The notes below the pieces were generated by a model that did no database searches, was not told the DNA's origin, and saw only the letters and a program-made list of their open reading frames with translations. A program made the translations under genes and the position numbers. Shown one piece after another: positions 63,401-64,000 of a stretch of DNA of 64,000 bases (positions within the stretch are counted from its first letter, which is position 1; each line of letters begins with the position of its first letter). Source of the stretch: Phoronis australis (Eukaryota; Phoronida; Phoronidae); NCBI GenBank assembly GCA_002633005.1, contig NMRA01000305.1, positions 166,437 through 230,436 of the forward strand, written 5' to 3'.

Positions 63401-63580
63401 CGAGTTGGCCGGTACGATGGTCTTCTTGTCAACTTCAATCGACTGTTTAATGGTTACTGCGCACGGCAGTTTATGTTGCTGGATCAAGCTCCTGAGATCC
63501 ATCTCGTCCCTAGAGTACCATCTAGCGCGTGTATAAGGAAGTCCCGCTGTTTGATACACCTGGGGTCGCTTTTTGGGCAT
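51447..63580 (-). CDS. CABIT, coiled-coil and SAM adaptor, GAREM/THEMIS-like (about 596 aa)
   Basis: Predicted cytoplasmic signalling adaptor. Exons in transcript order: 63280-63580, 58192-58367, 57829-57960, 56476-56821, 55344-55473, 54238-54311, then about 53143-53186 (or from 53206), 52512-52571, 51447-51974. Phases agree throughout if the seventh exon uses the weak AAG acceptor at 53187; its better-looking TTTCAG acceptor gives the wrong phase, so this joint is uncertain. The ATG at 63580 has a purine at -3; an out-of-frame ATG at 63600 could be a short upstream ORF. Residues about 25-315 form one CABIT domain (LPCAVTIKQS, VPLTSLQKFERLPS, LRCTGEYY, ILHRWLLVF). Then come YVYVDPK, a Pro-containing linker, a coiled coil (about 395-443), tyrosines in GYYQIL, MEYQEL and PFYEEL, and a SAM domain (about 522-580). 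CABIT then SAM is the order in GAREM proteins; THEMIS has two CABITs and no SAM. Confidence 0.82.
51741..51788 (-). other. ITAM-like YxxL-x8-YxxL motif in the adaptor
   Basis: Within the last exon, residues 484-499 read YQELGKLGPMPFYEEL. Two YxxL units are separated by eight residues, which matches the ITAM spacing rule (6-8, sometimes more). The usual acidic residue at -3 of the first Tyr is missing, although Glu is at -1. A third YxxL (YQIL) lies about 33 residues upstream. Confidence 0.6.
52032..52180 (+). mobile_element. MITE family R4 with 5-bp target duplication, intronic copy
   Basis: Ends CAGTGGCGGATTTGG and GGATCCGCCCCTG, flanked by CTTAG on both sides (52027-52031 and 52181-52185). 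Lies between the last two exons of the adaptor. Confidence 0.88.
52350..52373 (+). repeat. Poly-C run with one unresolved base
   Basis: A long C homopolymer ending at an N (52373), in the last adaptor intron. Probably a sequencing-limited homopolymer. Confidence 0.8.
57008..57075. repeat. MITE family R5, fragment
   Basis: TTCATGAAAACTAACTTGAG, GACAGAAATTTGATCTTACAC: one end of family R5 in an adaptor intron. Confidence 0.5.
57615..57690 (+). other. tRNA-like sequence, probable SINE head or tRNA relic
   Basis: A box-A-like ACTCGGTGGTTTGAGCTCC is followed by a perfect 7-bp hairpin (GGTCTCC / GGAGACC) and a box-B-like GCTTGAATCC. The spacing suits an RNA polymerase III internal promoter, but I cannot fold a proper acceptor stem, so this is not called as a functional tRNA. 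Confidence 0.35.
58500..58570 (+). repeat. Microsatellite (ATACA)n-like
   Basis: TACAGTGTAATACAGT followed by ACAATACAATACAATACAAA. It lies in the large first intron of the adaptor gene. Confidence 0.85.
59879..59998. other. Assembly gap, 120 N
   Basis: Unresolved bases directly after a G/C-rich stretch with runs of seven or eight. Open frames that cross it are artefacts. Confidence 0.99.
60565..60715 (-). CDS. Unassigned exon-like ORF inside transposon R10
   Basis: The minus strand reads KRTKRSESGVDEATSHEILF, then RASTHTEGRG and LCRVGYYFICTNR, ending at a gtacgt donor (start of the exon unclear, maybe after a tttaag at about 60725). A similar sequence with an in-frame stop is at 48775-48895. 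The phase does not allow insertion between adaptor exons 1 and 2. I do not recognise a domain. It may be a captured host exon or part of an autonomous relative. Confidence 0.3.
60965..61141 (+). mobile_element. MITE family R4, copy with near-matching flanks
   Basis: Ends CAGTTGTGGATTTAG and GGATTCGCCCCTG. The flanks CAAAC and CCAAC match at four of five positions. It contains a C-run. Confidence 0.75.
61180..61300 (+). repeat. Dispersed repeat R11, copy 2
   Basis: ACGCAAGTCTTCGCGAGATA, CGATGCACGTGATCACAGTA. It matches 49560-49680 and, in reverse, 50795-50865. Confidence 0.65.
61333..61653 (-). mobile_element. MITE family R4 split by an R3 insertion
   Basis: Reverse R4 copy with ends CAGGGGCGGATCCAGG and AAATCCGCCAATG, flanked by GTACT on both sides (61328-61332 and 61654-61658). 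Its interior is interrupted at 61394-61550 by an R3 element; outside the insertion it aligns with 35527-35674. Confidence 0.88.
61394..61550 (+). mobile_element. MITE family R3 nested in R4
   Basis: Starts CATGCGCGCCCAG and ends CTGGGTGCGCGCATATG. GTCA precedes it and recurs three bases after it. The interior is shortened relative to the copies at 37039 and 42643. Confidence 0.83.
61693..62135 (+). repeat. 440-bp block, unit 1, ending in minisatellite
   Basis: Nearly identical to 62137-62580 with about four substitutions by eye. Its last 95 bp are about two copies of a 39-bp minisatellite (core CACCAGAGCATGGCATGTTG). It ends at an unresolved base (62136). Confidence 0.9.
62137..62580 (+). 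repeat. 440-bp block, unit 2
   Basis: Second direct copy of 61693-62135. It continues into the longer minisatellite array. It lies in adaptor intron 1. Confidence 0.9.
62485..62656 (+). repeat. 39-bp minisatellite, about 4.4 copies
   Basis: Units with GGGGACACC(A)GAGCATGGCA start at 62501, 62540, 62579 and 62618. Since 39 is a multiple of three, all frames stay open, which explains the several open frames of 65-112 codons seen on both strands here. Not coding. Confidence 0.95.
62915..63030 (-). repeat. GC-rich dispersed repeat, reverse copy
   Basis: Two units around GGCTATAGCCC with GGGGCGGCGCAGCACTGAAA; reverse-complement relative of 1030-1175. Confidence 0.55.
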
Positions 63581-63787
63581 TTCGGGCACTCACTGCGCAT
63601 GCGTCTTGCTGTGATCCTTTGTCAAAAACTTACTCGGTAAAACTGGGGCTCCCTGTTGTTATCCGGGAATGAGATGAGCTAAGGCATTGACTTGTATCGG
63701 CGCGGCTCACCATCGTGATTGATTTAGCACGAGGGGATTTTGTTGTATTTTATCTTTTGTGTGTTATCAGGGTATATCTTTGCTACT
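63581..63787. promoter_or_regulatory. Probable promoter of the adaptor gene, possibly bidirectional
   Basis: This 207-bp stretch lies between the inferred adaptor ATG (minus) and a candidate plus-strand ATG at 63788. No TATA box or other element is clearly recognisable. The assignment is by position only. Confidence 0.3.
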
Positions 63788-63808
63788 ATGTCAGGGCAGC
63801 TGAATAAG
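63788..63808 (+). CDS. Candidate first coding exon of a divergent gene
   Basis: ATG followed by six codons (MSGQLNK) ends exactly at a good donor (AAG|gtatgc), with a purine at -3 before the ATG. Short first coding exons of this kind are common, but seven residues cannot be assigned to a family and the next exon is outside the window. Could be chance. Confidence 0.25.
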
Positions 63809-64000
63809 GTATGCCCATGCCTCTTCGAGTGAACTACGTAGTAAACCGCCCAGTGACAAAATCCCTGTGTCTGTCAAATGTAAAACTTGCAGGCTGAATG
63901 GGCGGGGTTCCAGACTTATAACTGTCGTGCCATTTCTGGGCTGGCAGTGCATAACAGTGCCTTTAAGAGTACGACTAATACATGTGTATAGCTCATTGAA

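Overview
The window looks like the nuclear genome of an invertebrate animal. It is AT-rich, coding sequence is broken into short exons by phase-consistent GT-AG introns of about 0.3 to 4.9 kb, and the intergenic DNA and introns are full of small inverted-repeat transposons. The gene families (EDEM mannosidase, C2H2 zinc finger, sushi/CCP receptor, CABIT-SAM adaptor) are metazoan. A marine deuterostome such as amphioxus or a hemichordate is my best guess, but nothing in the sequence fixes the species. Most long open frames here are spurious. The genes below were rebuilt exon by exon from splice sites, frame continuity and paralog comparison.

Layout. (1) About 1-7 kb: one recognisable exon of an EDEM-like ER mannosidase (minus strand, rest not found). 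(2) 7.0-18.4 kb: a complete 13-exon plus-strand gene for a 577-residue protein with an AT-hook and ten C2H2 zinc fingers, followed by a long probable 3' UTR. (3) 20.9-26.6 kb: repeat-rich intergenic DNA with a decayed pogo/Tigger-like transposase remnant. (4) 26.6-46.3 kb: two tandem minus-strand paralogs, receptor A (337 aa) and receptor B (459 aa). Each has a signal peptide, a Thr/Ser-rich stalk, one sushi domain split over two exons, one membrane helix, a Cys-rich juxtamembrane segment and a nearly identical C-terminus. Receptor B has an extra 149-residue cytoplasmic exon with eight tyrosines that I cannot find in A. (5) 51.4-63.6 kb: a minus-strand gene of nine inferred exons for a CABIT domain, a coiled coil, an ITAM-like YxxL-x8-YxxL motif and a C-terminal SAM domain (GAREM/THEMIS-like signalling adaptor). 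(6) At the right edge, a possible first coding exon of a divergent plus-strand gene.

How they may work together. The two receptors sit beside a cytoplasmic adaptor of a family that couples receptors to GRB2/MAPK or antigen-receptor signalling. Receptor B's tail and the adaptor both carry clustered tyrosines. A small receptor-adaptor signalling locus is therefore possible, but that is inference from linkage and motifs only.

Repeats. At least eleven dispersed families recur. For two of them the sequence itself shows 5-bp target-site duplications, and one is inserted inside the other at 61.3-61.7 kb. A roughly 440-bp block ending in a 39-bp minisatellite is present twice, with an unresolved base at the junction.
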